The notes under the pieces: generated by a model
The model's database searches: none
The model's input: only the letters and a program-made list of their open reading frames with translations
What the model was told of the DNA's origin: nothing
From: Candidatus Dormiibacterota bacterium
Lineage (GTDB): Bacteria; Chloroflexota; Dormibacteria; Aeolococcales; Aeolococcaceae
Reading direction: 5' to 3'
Length of the DNA stretch: 64,000 nt
Assembly (NCBI GenBank): GCA_019245575.1
Contig: JAFARE010000043.1
Coordinates: forward strand, 19,011-83,010
Part shown: positions 42,870 through 52,173 of the stretch, in pieces
Layout of the letters: every line of letters begins with the position of its first letter
How positions within the stretch are numbered: position 1 is the first letter of the stretch
Program-made: the position numbers and the translations under genes

Positions 42870-44170
42870 CAGTCCGTATCCGCGCCCGCGGGCGTTGGTG
42901 CGCTCGCGGCGGGGCACGCTCGCTGCTGCAACGGCAACGGCGGCTGCGGCGTCTGACTGAAGTTGAAGGCGTTGAACATGTCGTTGGAGCTGCCGTCGAA
43001 GCTGGTCAACGACGGCAGGCCGTACGTGTCCTCGATGAACTTCAACATCGATGGAAAGCTGTACATGGTGTCGTCGACGTAGCCCGGCTTGGCATAGGGC
43101 GAGATGACGATCGCGGGCACCCGGAAGCCGTACCCGATCTGCGGGTTCGGTCCCGGGGGCGGCACCACATGATCGTAGAAGCCGCCGAAGTCGTCCCAGG
43201 TGAGAAAGACCGCGGTGCTTGACCACTCGCTCTGATTGGCCATCACGGCGTTGAGGTCCGCGACGACGCCGTTCTCACCCACGCAGATGCTGTGACCCGG
43301 GTGGTCGCTGTAGTTCCAGGGCAGCACCAACCAGCTCACCGCGGGAAGATTTCCCGACTGGACGTCGGACACGAACTTGCTGGTGTCGGCCATGTGCGTG
43401 GTCCAGTCGGCGCCGTAGCGGATGTGGCGGATCGCGTCATAGGCCTGGAGCTGTGAGCCCGGTGTGACGTAGTACTTCCAGGACAGCTTTGAGTGGTCCA
43501 GCAGGTCGGCCATCGTCGGGAAGTCGAAGCACGGAAAAACGTGTGTGACCGTGCCGTCGGGCGCGCGCTCCTCCACCGTGGTGCCCGACGCTGCGTCGCA
43601 GCCCCAGGACGTGCCGGTCGAGGGCGAGATCAGGCTGTCGACGTTCGCGTCCTCACCGGCGATCGAGAACAGGTGGTTGGGGAGGCTCGGTCCCGCCACC
43701 GTCGAGAAGAATCGGTCGGCCAGGGTGAAATGGCGAGCGTAGGCCCAGTAGTTGGGAATGTCACCGGCATAGAGCTGAGAATCCGCCTCGTCAACCCCGT
43801 TCTGGATCGCGCCCGAGTTCAGCGAGAACTTGTCCAGCTTGCCGTTGTCATATGACCGAACCGACGCGACATGGCTGTGGTCGATGTCGTGATACAGGTG
43901 GTCGGGCTGATGGTTCAGCGGGTGCACCACACCCTTGGGGTCTGGGTACGTGGTTGCGCCGTTAGCGCCGGGGAACGTGCCGAACATGCTGTCGAAGCTG
44001 CGGTTCTCCTTCATGAGGATCACGATGTGCTGGAGGGGGCTCGTCGCCATGGCGCGCGCCCCGGTGGATGGCACCGAAACGAAGGCCACGAGGACCGCCG
44101 CAGCCATGCACGACAGGCCGATGAGTGCCCGCCCAGACGCTGGTCGTCCCCGCCGCAGTGGACCATCCAT
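42869..44170 (-). CDS. exported phosphoesterase (phospholipase C / acid phosphatase family)
   Basis: 433 residues. A signal or signal-anchor sequence spans about residues 15-42 ([18 protein letters not shown]). The phosphoesterase domain has [19 protein letters not shown] with the metal-binding Glu-Asn, [30 protein letters not shown] and [19 protein letters not shown]. This is the pattern of bacterial phospholipase C and AcpA-type phosphatases. The substrate cannot be assigned. No twin-arginine motif is obvious despite the family preference; the N-terminus has RRGRPASGR. Confidence 0.87.
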   Translation of the reverse strand: MDGPLRRGRPASGRALIGLSCMAAAVLVAFVSVPSTGARAMATSPLQHIVILMKENRSFDSMFGTFPGANGATTYPDPKGVVHPLNHQPDHLYHDIDHSHVASVRSYDNGKLDKFSLNSGAIQNGVDEADSQLYAGDIPNYWAYARHFTLADRFFSTVAGPSLPNHLFSIAGEDANVDSLISPSTGTSWGCDAASGTTVEERAPDGTVTHVFPCFDFPTMADLLDHSKLSWKYYVTPGSQLQAYDAIRHIRYGADWTTHMADTSKFVSDVQSGNLPAVSWLVLPWNYSDHPGHSICVGENGVVADLNAVMANQSEWSSTAVFLTWDDFGGFYDHVVPPPGPNPQIGYGFRVPAIVISPYAKPGYVDDTMYSFPSMLKFIEDTYGLPSLTSFDGSSNDMFNAFNFSQTPQPPLPLQQRACPAASAPTPAGADTD

Positions 44171-44253
44171 CCGCCACCCTCCAACCCACGGGCCGCGCGC
44201 GACGACGGGACGCGCGGCCGGTGCAAGAGTGTGCGCCCTCGGATGGGCGGTTG

Positions 44254-45279
44254 TCAGCCCAGCCGCAGGAAGCGCACGTTGCTCCGATACTCACGGAGCG
44301 TGCGCGCGTCCATGTACGACATCGAGCTGCGCAGTCCCGCGAGGTAGCGACGGATCACGTCGACGACGCGGCCCTTGTACGGCACGAGCGTCTCCGCTCC
44401 CTCGATGTACTCGGGATCCTCCCCGTCCTGCTCCTGCTGCACGGAGAAGGACGCGGCGCCGCGCATGATCTTGTACTTCTTGCCCTCGACGACGATCACG
44501 CGTCCCGGCGCCTCCTTGGTGCCGGCGATGGCCGACCCGACCATGACGCAATCCGCACCCAGCGCGAGGAGCTTGCACATGTCAGAGGGGGAGCGCACCC
44601 CGCTGTCGCCGATGATCAGGGCACGGCGCCGCACGCTGGCGGCTTCCGCCACGGCATACGGCGTGGGGACGAACACGCCCGTCTCCTCGCGTGTCTCGCA
44701 CACAGACCCGCCGGCGATGCCCACGCGGATGGCGTCGACGCCCTGGTCCTCGAGCCAGGTGAACGCCTCCGCGGACGCGACATTGCCCGCGATGAGGAAG
44801 ACGTCGGCAGCCGTGGCGCGCATCCAGCGCACGGCTTCCGCGACCTGGATGTGCGCACCGTTCGCTGTGTCCACGCAAACGATGCGGCACCCCGCCTCGG
44901 CGAGCCGGACAAAGCGCTCCTGGTAGTCGTCGGTCACGCCCACCGCCGCGCCGACAGGGCCCGCGGCGGCCTCGGCCGCCTCCTTGAGGCGCCGCACCTC
45001 CTCGCCCACGGGCTGGAAGCGATGGAGGATGCCCAGCGCGCCCGAGCCTGCGAGCGCCCAGCACATCGCCAGGCCGCACACATCCGGCATCGGCGACCCA
45101 AGCATCGGCGCGCGCAACGTCACGGGCCCGAAGGCGACATCCGGCGTCGCCTCCGACCGGTGCAGGAGGGTTGAGGGCAACCGTGGCGCCAACGTGATGT
45201 CGTCGTAGTCGAACGCGATACGACCTCGCATCAGCGCGTCGAACTCGAGCACTGGACGCCCCATCAGTGTCTGAGCCAT
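44254..45279 (-). CDS. IMP dehydrogenase / GMP reductase family protein without CBS domains
   Basis: 341 residues, TIM-barrel enzyme on purine nucleotides using NAD(P). Start: [26 protein letters not shown] is the usual IMPDH/GMPR N-terminus. The catalytic loop is [17 protein letters not shown]: the nucleophile Cys is kept, but the Thr of the usual CTTR is Glu. There is no CBS insertion, as in GMP reductases and GuaB1-type relatives. The second ATG (45277-45279) is chosen because TACGAT (45287-45292) lies seven bases upstream and overlaps the first ATG (45286-45288). The frame further upstream is antisense to prfB. Confidence 0.85.
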   Translation of the reverse strand: MAQTLMGRPVLEFDALMRGRIAFDYDDITLAPRLPSTLLHRSEATPDVAFGPVTLRAPMLGSPMPDVCGLAMCWALAGSGALGILHRFQPVGEEVRRLKEAAEAAAGPVGAAVGVTDDYQERFVRLAEAGCRIVCVDTANGAHIQVAEAVRWMRATAADVFLIAGNVASAEAFTWLEDQGVDAIRVGIAGGSVCETREETGVFVPTPYAVAEAASVRRRALIIGDSGVRSPSDMCKLLALGADCVMVGSAIAGTKEAPGRVIVVEGKKYKIMRGAASFSVQQEQDGEDPEYIEGAETLVPYKGRVVDVIRRYLAGLRSSMSYMDARTLREYRSNVRFLRLG

Positions 45280-45286
45280 CACCGCC

Positions 45287-45292
45287 ATCGTA
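45287..45292 (-). promoter_or_regulatory. -10 box of the IMPDH-like gene, leaderless-type spacing
   Basis: TACGAT on the minus strand, seven bases before the ATG at 45279. It is identical to the box before the DUF222 gene. Confidence 0.5.
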
Positions 45293-45340
45293 CCCAGAAC
45301 GCGCGGCCGGTTCCAGCTGGGCGCGTCATACACTTGATCC

Positions 45341-46457
45341 ATGAGCGAACTCAGCACCCGCGCCACCGCCATCGCCGGCCGCATCACCGAGCTCCAGGAG
45401 CATCTTTGACCTCGCCGGAAAGCGCGCGCGCGTTGCTGAGCTCGACAGCCTGACGGCTGCGCCGGATCTCTGGGATGATCCCCGCCGGGCCGCAGGCCTG
45501 ACCCAGGAGGCCGCTCGGCTTCGCGAGGAAATCGAAGGCTGGGAAACGCTTTCTCGCCGCGGCGCCGACGCCCGGGACATCGCCGGCCTCGTAGACACCG
45601 AGCCCGATGAGGGCGTTGAAGCCGAGCTGACCGCCGAGCTCGACGCACTCGAGAAGGAGCTCGGCCGCCGCGAGATCGAGGTGCTCTTCAGCGACCCGTA
45701 CACCGACCATCCGGCGTTGCTGAGCGTGCACGCGGGAGCCGGCGGCACGGACTCGCAGGACTGGGCGGAGATGCTGCTGCGCATGTACCTGCGCTGGGCT
45801 GAGGAGCGCCGGTTCAGCGTGGACTTCATCGAAGAGTCCGCGGGCGAGGAGGCGGGCATTAAGTCGGCCACCGTGCGCGTCGCCGGTCCGCGCGCGTTCG
45901 GGTTGCTGAAGTCGGAGCGCGGCGTCCACCGGCTGGTGCGGCTCAGCCCCTTCGACTCAGCGCACCGGCGCCACACGTCCTTCGCGCTCGTCGAGGTGAC
46001 GCCCGAGATTGCGGACGAGTCCGTCGACGTGGAGATCAACCCCGACGACGTGCGCGTCGACGTGTTCCGCTCCAGCGGAGCCGGCGGCCAGCACGTCAAC
46101 AAGACCTCGTCGGCGGTGCGGCTGACCCACATGCCGACGGGCATCGTGGTCACATGCCAGAACGAACGTTCGCAACAGCAGAACCGGGACGTCGCCTGGC
46201 GCGTGCTGCGCTCGCGCCTGGTCGCGCTGCAGCAGGCGGCGCATGCGCAGCACATCGCCGAGCTCAAGGGCGAATCGCTGCCCGCCGAATGGGGCAGCCA
46301 GATTCGGTCCTACGTGCTGCACCCGTACACGATGGTGAAGGACCATCGCACGGGCGTGGAGGTGGGCAACACGCAGGCGGTGCTCGATGGCGGCATCGAC
46401 CCGTTCATTGAGGGCTTTCTGCGCTGGTCCGCCCGCGAACCCGTGGCCTCGGGCTGA
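45341..46457 (+). CDS. prfB: peptide chain release factor 2 with programmed +1 frameshift
   Basis: Releases the nascent chain at UGA and UAA. Frame 0 runs from the ATG at 45341 for 22 codons to CTT (45404-45406) and an in-frame TGA (45407-45409). The ribosome slips +1 on CTT-TGA-C and continues from GAC at 45408. An AGGAG stimulator lies three bases before CTT, exactly as in the classical site. After the shift: LDLAGKRARV, the codon-recognition SPF (RLSPFDSAHRRHT) and catalytic GGQ (SSGAGGQHVNKT). About 371 residues in total. The stop is the one RF2 reads, so expression is self-limited. This is not a pseudogene. Confidence 0.95.
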
Positions 46458-46534
46458 CCCGAACCGGCCTTTCGCGCACGGGCAGGCGCGTGACCGTTTT
46501 GTGACGAATTTCGGGCCATTCTCCGGCCCGGCGG

Positions 46535-46540
46535 TATACT
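46535..46540 (+). promoter_or_regulatory. -10 box, probable ftsEX promoter
   Basis: TATACT preceded by GGCGG, about 148 bases before the ftsE ATG. A GGGCC/GGCCC repeat (46513-46530) lies just upstream. No clear -35 is seen. The gap 46458-46687 holds nothing else I can name. Confidence 0.45.
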
Positions 46541-46687
46541 CCGAGCCGTCTCACTTCACGGCTTCAAATGCGCCACAACGTCCATTCAGGCGAGCCTTGA
46601 AGGCACCGGTTGCCTCCGCCTGGGTGGGCGGGACGGGTGCAACCACACGGGAAGACTTCACATTCACCTCTCTGAGCTGTTCGCCGC

Positions 46688-47443
46688 ATGAGTGTCGCGC
46701 TCGCTGAGCGGCCGATCATGAGTCCAGCGCCGGCGCTGCGTCCCGTCATCTCGTTCCATGGCGTGACGAAGGTGTATCCCAACGGCACCACCGCGCTCCG
46801 CGACGTCAACCTGGCCGTGCACCAGGGAGACTTCTGCTTTCTCGTGGGCGCGAGCGGCGCCGGCAAGTCCACGCTGGTGCGCCTGCTCATCCGCGAAGAG
46901 ACCGCGTCGACGGGCCGCATCTTCATCGACGGACACGAGATCACCCGGATGCCACACCGCAAGCTGCCCAAGCTGCGCCGCAAGTTCGGGATCGTGTTCC
47001 AGGACTACAAGCTGCTCAACACGCGCACCGTGGCGCAGAACGTCGCGTTCGCGCTGCAGGTCACGCGGCCGGGCCAGCGCCATCTGCGCGAGAAGGTGGA
47101 GGAGGTGCTCTGGATCGTCGGGCTCGAGGACAAGCTCGACAAATACCCGGACGAGCTGAGCGGCGGCGAGCAGCAGCGAGTGGCGATTGCGCGCGCGCTG
47201 GTGCACCGGCCGCGCATCTTCCTGGCCGACGAGCCGACGGGCAACCTCGACCCCGACACATCGTGGGGCATCGTGCAGCTGCTGCTGCAGATCAACCACC
47301 GCGGCACCACCGTCCTGATGGCCACGCACAACCGCGAGGTGGTCGACCTGGTGCGGCGCCGCGTCATCGCGATCGAGGACGGCCGCGTCATCCGCGACGA
47401 GGCTCAGGGCAGCTACCTGCGCGAGGGTGAGGCAACCATATGA
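46688..47443 (+). CDS. ftsE: cell division ATP-binding protein FtsE
   Basis: ABC-type ATPase that with FtsX drives septal hydrolase activation. 251 residues from the ATG at 46688; an inner ATG at 46721 is possible. [19 protein letters not shown], Walker [15 protein letters not shown], signature [15 protein letters not shown] and Walker [14 protein letters not shown] are all intact. Overlaps ftsX by four bases. Confidence 0.96.
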   Translation: MSVALAERPIMSPAPALRPVISFHGVTKVYPNGTTALRDVNLAVHQGDFCFLVGASGAGKSTLVRLLIREETASTGRIFIDGHEITRMPHRKLPKLRRKFGIVFQDYKLLNTRTVAQNVAFALQVTRPGQRHLREKVEEVLWIVGLEDKLDKYPDELSGGEQQRVAIARALVHRPRIFLADEPTGNLDPDTSWGIVQLLLQINHRGTTVLMATHNREVVDLVRRRVIAIEDGRVIRDEAQGSYLREGEATI

Positions 47444-48333
47444 GGCGGCTCGGCGCCGCGCTGTGGTTCGCGGTCCACACGGCGGGTCAGAACTTCCGGC
47501 GCAACCTCGGCGTGTCGCTGGCCGGCGTGTTCACCATGGGCCTGATCCTGTTCCTGGTGGGCGGCGCGCTGCTCTTCACCCACTCGGTCGACTCCGTGCT
47601 GCAGGCGCAGCAGGCGAAGGCCAGCCGCATCAAGATCTATCTCTCCGACAGCGCTTCGCTGGCCTCCATCATGGACTTTCAGCTGCGCCTGAAGAATGAC
47701 CCACGCGTCATCTCGGTGACGTTCGAGAACAAGGACCAGGCGGCCAGGGAAGCGGCGCAGAACCCTGACATCCAGGCGGCCCTCAACGCGCTGGGCAGCA
47801 ACCCGCTCCCCGCATCGCTCAACCTCAACGTGCGCCAGCTCACCGACCTGGGGCAGTTCGACAGCATGGCGCGCAACACGCCCATCGTCGACAAGACGAC
47901 GGCCACCGACTACAACCCGGACGTCATCGGCAAGCTGCGCACGGTGATCAGCGTGATCTCGCTGGTGGGCGGGATCATCGCGTTGATCCTGCTGGTGATC
48001 AGCCTCGTCATCATCATGAACACGATCCGCACCGCGGTGTACGCGCGGCGCACGGAGATCGAGATCATGAAGCTGGTCGGCGCCACCGACTGGTTCGTGC
48101 GCTGGCCGTTCATCCTCGAGGGAGTCATCGGCGGCCTGCTCGCCGCGGTGTTCTCCGGCGGCATCGTGTTTCTCGGATACAAGCTCTTCGTCCAAGCGGC
48201 GCAGCGCAGTTTGTTGAGCGTCCCGTTCGACGCTTCGTATTCGGCGGCGTTGCTGTTCCTCCTCGTGTTGGGAGGCGTCGCGGTCGGGGCCTTTGGCAGC
48301 TACCTGGGAGTGCGGAGATTCCTCAGCGTCTGA
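47440..48333 (+). CDS. ftsX: cell division membrane protein FtsX
   Basis: 297 residues, four membrane helices: one near residues 22-45 (LAGVFTMGLILFLVGGALLF), then three in the last 130 residues. The large extracytoplasmic loop between the first and second (about 46-170) recruits a wall hydrolase or its activator. The ATG overlaps ftsE (ATGA). The M23 gene follows immediately. Confidence 0.94.
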   Translation: MRRLGAALWFAVHTAGQNFRRNLGVSLAGVFTMGLILFLVGGALLFTHSVDSVLQAQQAKASRIKIYLSDSASLASIMDFQLRLKNDPRVISVTFENKDQAAREAAQNPDIQAALNALGSNPLPASLNLNVRQLTDLGQFDSMARNTPIVDKTTATDYNPDVIGKLRTVISVISLVGGIIALILLVISLVIIMNTIRTAVYARRTEIEIMKLVGATDWFVRWPFILEGVIGGLLAAVFSGGIVFLGYKLFVQAAQRSLLSVPFDASYSAALLFLLVLGGVAVGAFGSYLGVRRFLSV

Positions 48334-48347
48334 CGACAAAGCTGGGG

Positions 48348-49502
48348 GTGGTGGTGCTGCTGGCCGGCACACTGGTGGCGCTCGCGCGCCCGGTTGCGGC
48401 TGATCAGTACACTGACCAGATCTCGGCCGACCAGCATCAGAAGCAGTCGATCGATCAGCAGATCGCCAACCTGAAGGCGGAGATCGCCAACGCCAAGGAC
48501 CAGGAGGCGAAGCTGCAGTCGGTCATCGCGGGGCTAGACGCGCAGATCAGCACCACAGAGGGCCAGATCGGCGCAGCCAAAGCCCAGCTCGCGGTAATCG
48601 AGAGCAACCTGGCGGCCGCGCAGGCGCAGCTGGACGAGGCCAAGGCGCAACTGGCCGCGGAGAAGCGTCAGCTCGCGAAGCAGATCGTGGTCATCTACGA
48701 GATGCAGCAGCAGTCGACGCCGATCAACAATCTGCTGGCGTCGGGGAGCTTCAACAGCTTCTGGGCCGACGTGATCAACGGACGCCGCATCAGCGATCAG
48801 GAGCTCGCCACAGTGGACGAGATCCACCACCAGCAGGACGTCATCCAGAGCGACGTGGACGCAATCACCGCGCAGCGGCAGCAGCAGCAGGCGATGCTCG
48901 GACAGCTGGCCGCGGAGCAGCAGCAGCTGGACTCGCAGCGCGCGGTGCAGCAGGCGGCGCTCGCGTTCCTGGCATACATCCAGGCCCAGGATCAGGCGCG
49001 CGAGCAGCAGATGCAGGCGGCGGCTGCGGCGCTCGACTCGCAGATCGCGCAGCTGCAGCAGGAGGAGCAGCTCGCGCTCGCAGCCGGCGGCGGCGACGGG
49101 CGCTTCGTGTGGCCTGACAGCGGTCCCATCAGCCAGGGCTTCGGCTGCACGCCATTCGCCTTCGAGCCGTACGACCCGTCGTGCCCGTCGAAGCACTTCC
49201 ACAGCGGCATCGACATTGCGGGCGCGTGCGGCAACAGCATCTACGCAGCTGACTCGGGCATCGCGTACATCGAGCCGTACCAGTCGTACGGCTACGGCAA
49301 CTACATCATCATGGTGCACGGCAACGGCTGGGAGACGCTCTACGGACACATGTCCGGGTTCGCCGTGGGCAGCGGGCAGACGGTGCACCGCGGCCAGCAG
49401 ATTGGCTGGGAGGGTTCCACCGGCAACTCGACCGGCTGCCACCTCCACTTCGGCGTGAACCACAACAACCAGTGGGTCAATCCGCTGGCATATCTGCCGT
49501 AG
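48348..49502 (+). CDS. secreted coiled-coil M23 peptidase (EnvC/RipC-like)
   Basis: About 384 residues. A hydrophobic leader (VVLLAGTLVALARPVAA) is followed by a long coiled coil (about 25-250, rich in Gln, Ala and Leu). An M23 endopeptidase domain closes it, with the metal ligands in HFHSGIDIAG and GCHLHFG plus a His in LYGHMSG. All catalytic residues are kept, so it should cleave peptidoglycan. Its position after ftsEX suggests it is the FtsEX-regulated septal hydrolase. The GTG at 48348 leaves a leader without a basic end; the frame stays open upstream (KLGVVV, preceded by RLTTK), so a non-ATG start slightly upstream is likely. Confidence 0.9.
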   Translation: MVVLLAGTLVALARPVAADQYTDQISADQHQKQSIDQQIANLKAEIANAKDQEAKLQSVIAGLDAQISTTEGQIGAAKAQLAVIESNLAAAQAQLDEAKAQLAAEKRQLAKQIVVIYEMQQQSTPINNLLASGSFNSFWADVINGRRISDQELATVDEIHHQQDVIQSDVDAITAQRQQQQAMLGQLAAEQQQLDSQRAVQQAALAFLAYIQAQDQAREQQMQAAAAALDSQIAQLQQEEQLALAAGGGDGRFVWPDSGPISQGFGCTPFAFEPYDPSCPSKHFHSGIDIAGACGNSIYAADSGIAYIEPYQSYGYGNYIIMVHGNGWETLYGHMSGFAVGSGQTVHRGQQIGWEGSTGNSTGCHLHFGVNHNNQWVNPLAYLP

Positions 49503-49557
49503 CGGCGTAGGCGACCGGGTCGCAACGCGAGCCCGCCGCAACCGATTCGCGACTGGA

Positions 49558-49698
49558 CGCGCGGAGGCGGAGGGGGAGGGATCCTGCAGGACGTACGCAG
49601 CCGGCCTGGTCCGGCCGGCGAGTAGCCGAGCGGGCTTGCGACGCCGAAGGCGTTGCCCCGCGCTCCAGCAGGGTCCCTCCCCATCCGCCTCCAGCGCG
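49558..49698 (+). repeat. 141-bp near-perfect inverted-repeat element upstream of lpd
   Basis: Arms 49558-49587 and 49668-49698 match as inverted repeats at 28 of 30 positions with one extra base (both hold GGAGGCGGA and GGGGAGGGA). The 80 bp between them contain two more hairpins: GCCGGCC/GGCCGGC (49600-49619) and GCGACGCC with loop GAA (49638-49656). There is no coding sequence. The right arm ends 15 bases before the lpd -10 box. Structure and size resemble a MITE or REP-type mobile palindrome; it may also end the upstream M23 transcript. Confidence 0.75.
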
Positions 49699-49713
49699 TA
49701 GAGCAGGCGCCGA

Positions 49714-49719
49714 TATACT
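49714..49719 (+). promoter_or_regulatory. -10 box of lpd, leaderless-type spacing
   Basis: TATACT, ten bases before the lpd ATG at 49730. No ribosome binding site can fit in between. Confidence 0.55.
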
Positions 49720-49729
49720 CGGCTGCGAC

Positions 49730-51130
49730 ATGGCGGAGCGCTTCGACCTCGCAATTTTGGGTGGCGGAATGGGGGGGTATCCGGCGGCGATTCGCGCTGC
49801 GCAGCTGGGCATGAGCGTCGCGCTCGTCGAGGAGGACAAGCTCGGGGGCACGTGCTTGCACCGGGGCTGCATTCCCACCAAGGCGCTGTTGCAGAGCGCC
49901 GACCTACTCGACCAGTTGCGTCATGCGGGTGAGTTCGGCGTGTCGGTGAAGGACGTCGGCTTCGACTACGCGGTGGCCGGCAAGCGTCGCGACGACGTGG
50001 TGTCGCAGCTGCACCGTGGCGTCGAGTACCTGATGAAGAAGAACAAGGTGACGGTGGTGCGCGGGCACGGCCGCATCGCCGGCGCGGGGCGCATCGACGT
50101 CAGCGGTCAGGGCGAGCCGCAGGAGGTCGAGGCCGCGAACATCATCATCGCGTCCGGCTCGCGGCCCAAGGAGCCGGCGGGTGTCGACGTCGATGGACAG
50201 CAGGTGATCACCAGCGACCACGCGTTGACGATGAACACCGTGCCGGGATCCGCAATCGTGCTCGGGGCCGGAGCGGTCGGCGTCGAGTTCGCGTCGCTCT
50301 ACCGCAGCTGCGGGGCAGACGTGACGCTGGTCGAGATGCTGCCCACGCTGGTGCCGCTCGAGGATTCAGACCTGGGCGCCGAGCTTCAGCGTCAGTTCGA
50401 GAGCCGCGGCATCCGCTGCCTTGTCGAGGCGCGCATGGATCTCGGGTCGATCCAGCGCAACGAGGGCGGCGTGTCGGTCGCCGTGACCGACCGCGATGGA
50501 CGGGAGCACCGCCTGCAGGCGGATGTCCTGCTCATTGCGGTGGGCCGGTCGGCGAACGTCGAGGACATCGGCCTCGACGGCACACGCGTTGAGGTCAGAA
50601 ATGGCGCGATCGTGGTCGACGAGATGCTCCGCACCGCCGAGGAGGGCATCAGCGCCATCGGCGACGTGGCCGGCGGCTTCCTCCTCGCGCACAAGGCGCT
50701 GCACGAGGGTGTGATCGCGGTGGAGGCGATCGCCGGCAGATCGCCCGACCCTCTGCCGTCGCGGCTCGTGGCGCGGACGACCTACTGCTCACCGCAGATC
50801 GGATCGCTCGGACTCAGCGAGGCCGAGGCGAAGGCCGCCGGCCACGACGTGGCGATCGGCAGCTTCCCCTTCCGCGCCAACGGCCGCGCCCTCATCTGGG
50901 GCGAGGCGGGCGGCTTCTGCAAGGTGGTGGCCGACCGCGGCACGGGCCTGGTCCTGGGGGTGCACGTCATCGGCCATGAGGTCACCGAGCTCATCTGGGG
51001 CCCCGCGCTGGCGCTGCTGGTTGAGGCGACGCCGTTCGAGATGGGCCGCACAGTGGCGCCGCACCCTACACTCACGGAGGTCCTCAGCGAAGCTGCGCTG
51101 GCGGTCAGCGGTGAGGCCATTCACATCTGA
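49730..51130 (+). CDS. lpdA: dihydrolipoyl dehydrogenase (E3)
   Basis: FAD- and NAD-dependent enzyme that reoxidises dihydrolipoamide, 466 residues. FAD motif LAILGGGMGGYPAAIRAAQLG, the redox disulfide GGTCLHRGCIPTK, NAD motif AIVLGAGAVGVEFASLY, and FAD-binding GDVAGGFLLAHKA. The dimer-interface catalytic pair reads HPTLTEVLSE (His-x-x-x-x-Glu). Followed by the E1 and E2 subunits in the same direction. Confidence 0.96.
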   Translation: MAERFDLAILGGGMGGYPAAIRAAQLGMSVALVEEDKLGGTCLHRGCIPTKALLQSADLLDQLRHAGEFGVSVKDVGFDYAVAGKRRDDVVSQLHRGVEYLMKKNKVTVVRGHGRIAGAGRIDVSGQGEPQEVEAANIIIASGSRPKEPAGVDVDGQQVITSDHALTMNTVPGSAIVLGAGAVGVEFASLYRSCGADVTLVEMLPTLVPLEDSDLGAELQRQFESRGIRCLVEARMDLGSIQRNEGGVSVAVTDRDGREHRLQADVLLIAVGRSANVEDIGLDGTRVEVRNGAIVVDEMLRTAEEGISAIGDVAGGFLLAHKALHEGVIAVEAIAGRSPDPLPSRLVARTTYCSPQIGSLGLSEAEAKAAGHDVAIGSFPFRANGRALIWGEAGGFCKVVADRGTGLVLGVHVIGHEVTELIWGPALALLVEATPFEMGRTVAPHPTLTEVLSEAALAVSGEAIHI

Positions 51131-51165
51131 GACGCGGGATGGGACCTGGAGGGCACTGACCGACC

Positions 51166-52173
51166 GTGGCTGTGACGAAACCTGACGCAAAAGACGAGGC
51201 GGGACTCGACGCCGGCACACTTCGCGAGCTGTACCGCAACATGCTGCGTTCGCGGCTCCTCGACGAGCGCATGTGGGTGCTCAACCGCCAGGGCCGGGCG
51301 CCGTTCTGGATCTCGGGGATGGGCCATGAGGCGGTTCAAGTCGCTTTTGGCATGAACCTTCGCCCCGGCTACGACTGGATCGCTCCGTACTACCGCGACC
51401 TGGCACTGACCCTGGTGCTGGGCATGACACCCAAGGACCATCTGCTCTCGGTGCTGGCCCGCGCGGACGACCCCAACAGCGGTGGGCGCCAGATGCCCGC
51501 GCACTACGGATGCCACCGGCTCAACATCATCAGCACCGGCTCCCCGGTCGGCACGCAGCTGCTGCATGCCGCTGGGCTTGCGCTCGCCTCGCGCATGCGC
51601 GGCGAGGACGCGGTGGCGTTCACCTCGATCGGTGAGGGCGGCACGAGCGAGGGTGACTTCCATGAGGCGCTGAACTTCGCCGCGACGCATCGCCTCGCTG
51701 TGCTGTTCGTCGTCGAGAACAACGGCTACGCCATCAGCGTCCCGTGGGAGAAGCAGATGCCGACCCCGGACGTGGCCGACCGCGCCACCGCGTACGGCAT
51801 CCCCGGCGTCGTCGTCGACGGCGGCGATGCGATGGCCTGCTATCGGGTGGCGCGCGAGGCCACCGAGCGCGCGCGGCGTGGCGAGGGGCCGACCCTCGTG
51901 GAGGCGAAGGTCCTGCGCCTCACGTCGCACAGCTCGGATGACGACCAGCGCCGCTATCGCTCTCTCGAAGTGCTCGAAGAGGAGAAGCAGCGCGACGGCG
52001 TGCTGCGCTTCCGGGCGCAGCTCGAGGAGCTGGGCGTGCTCAAGCCGGGTGACGCGGAGGAGATGCGGGCCGAGCTGGTGCGCGAGCTGGACCGAGCCCT
52101 CGACGAGGCCGAGGCGGCGCCGCAACCCGATCCCGACACCGTCCTGCGCCATGTGTACGCGGAGGACCGCTGA
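51166..52173 (+). CDS. 2-oxoacid dehydrogenase E1 component, alpha subunit
   Basis: Thiamine diphosphate enzyme that decarboxylates a 2-oxoacid, 335 residues. GTG start at 51166. The TPP motif is present as GEGGTSEGDFHEALNFAATHRLAVLFVVENN. SHSSDDDQRRYR near residue 255 matches the phosphorylation-loop region of branched-chain enzymes. I favour a branched-chain 2-oxoacid dehydrogenase, with pyruvate as the alternative. Joined to the beta subunit by a one-base overlap. Confidence 0.9.
   Translation: MAVTKPDAKDEAGLDAGTLRELYRNMLRSRLLDERMWVLNRQGRAPFWISGMGHEAVQVAFGMNLRPGYDWIAPYYRDLALTLVLGMTPKDHLLSVLARADDPNSGGRQMPAHYGCHRLNIISTGSPVGTQLLHAAGLALASRMRGEDAVAFTSIGEGGTSEGDFHEALNFAATHRLAVLFVVENNGYAISVPWEKQMPTPDVADRATAYGIPGVVVDGGDAMACYRVAREATERARRGEGPTLVEAKVLRLTSHSSDDDQRRYRSLEVLEEEKQRDGVLRFRAQLEELGVLKPGDAEEMRAELVRELDRALDEAEAAPQPDPDTVLRHVYAEDR

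Noticed and set aside
45341..45409. prfB as a pseudogene because of the in-frame TGA at codon 23
   Set aside because: The context is the classical programmed frameshift site with stimulator.
45279..45648. Longer N-terminus for the IMPDH-like gene
   Set aside because: It is antisense to prfB, has no homology, and the -10 box would lie within it.
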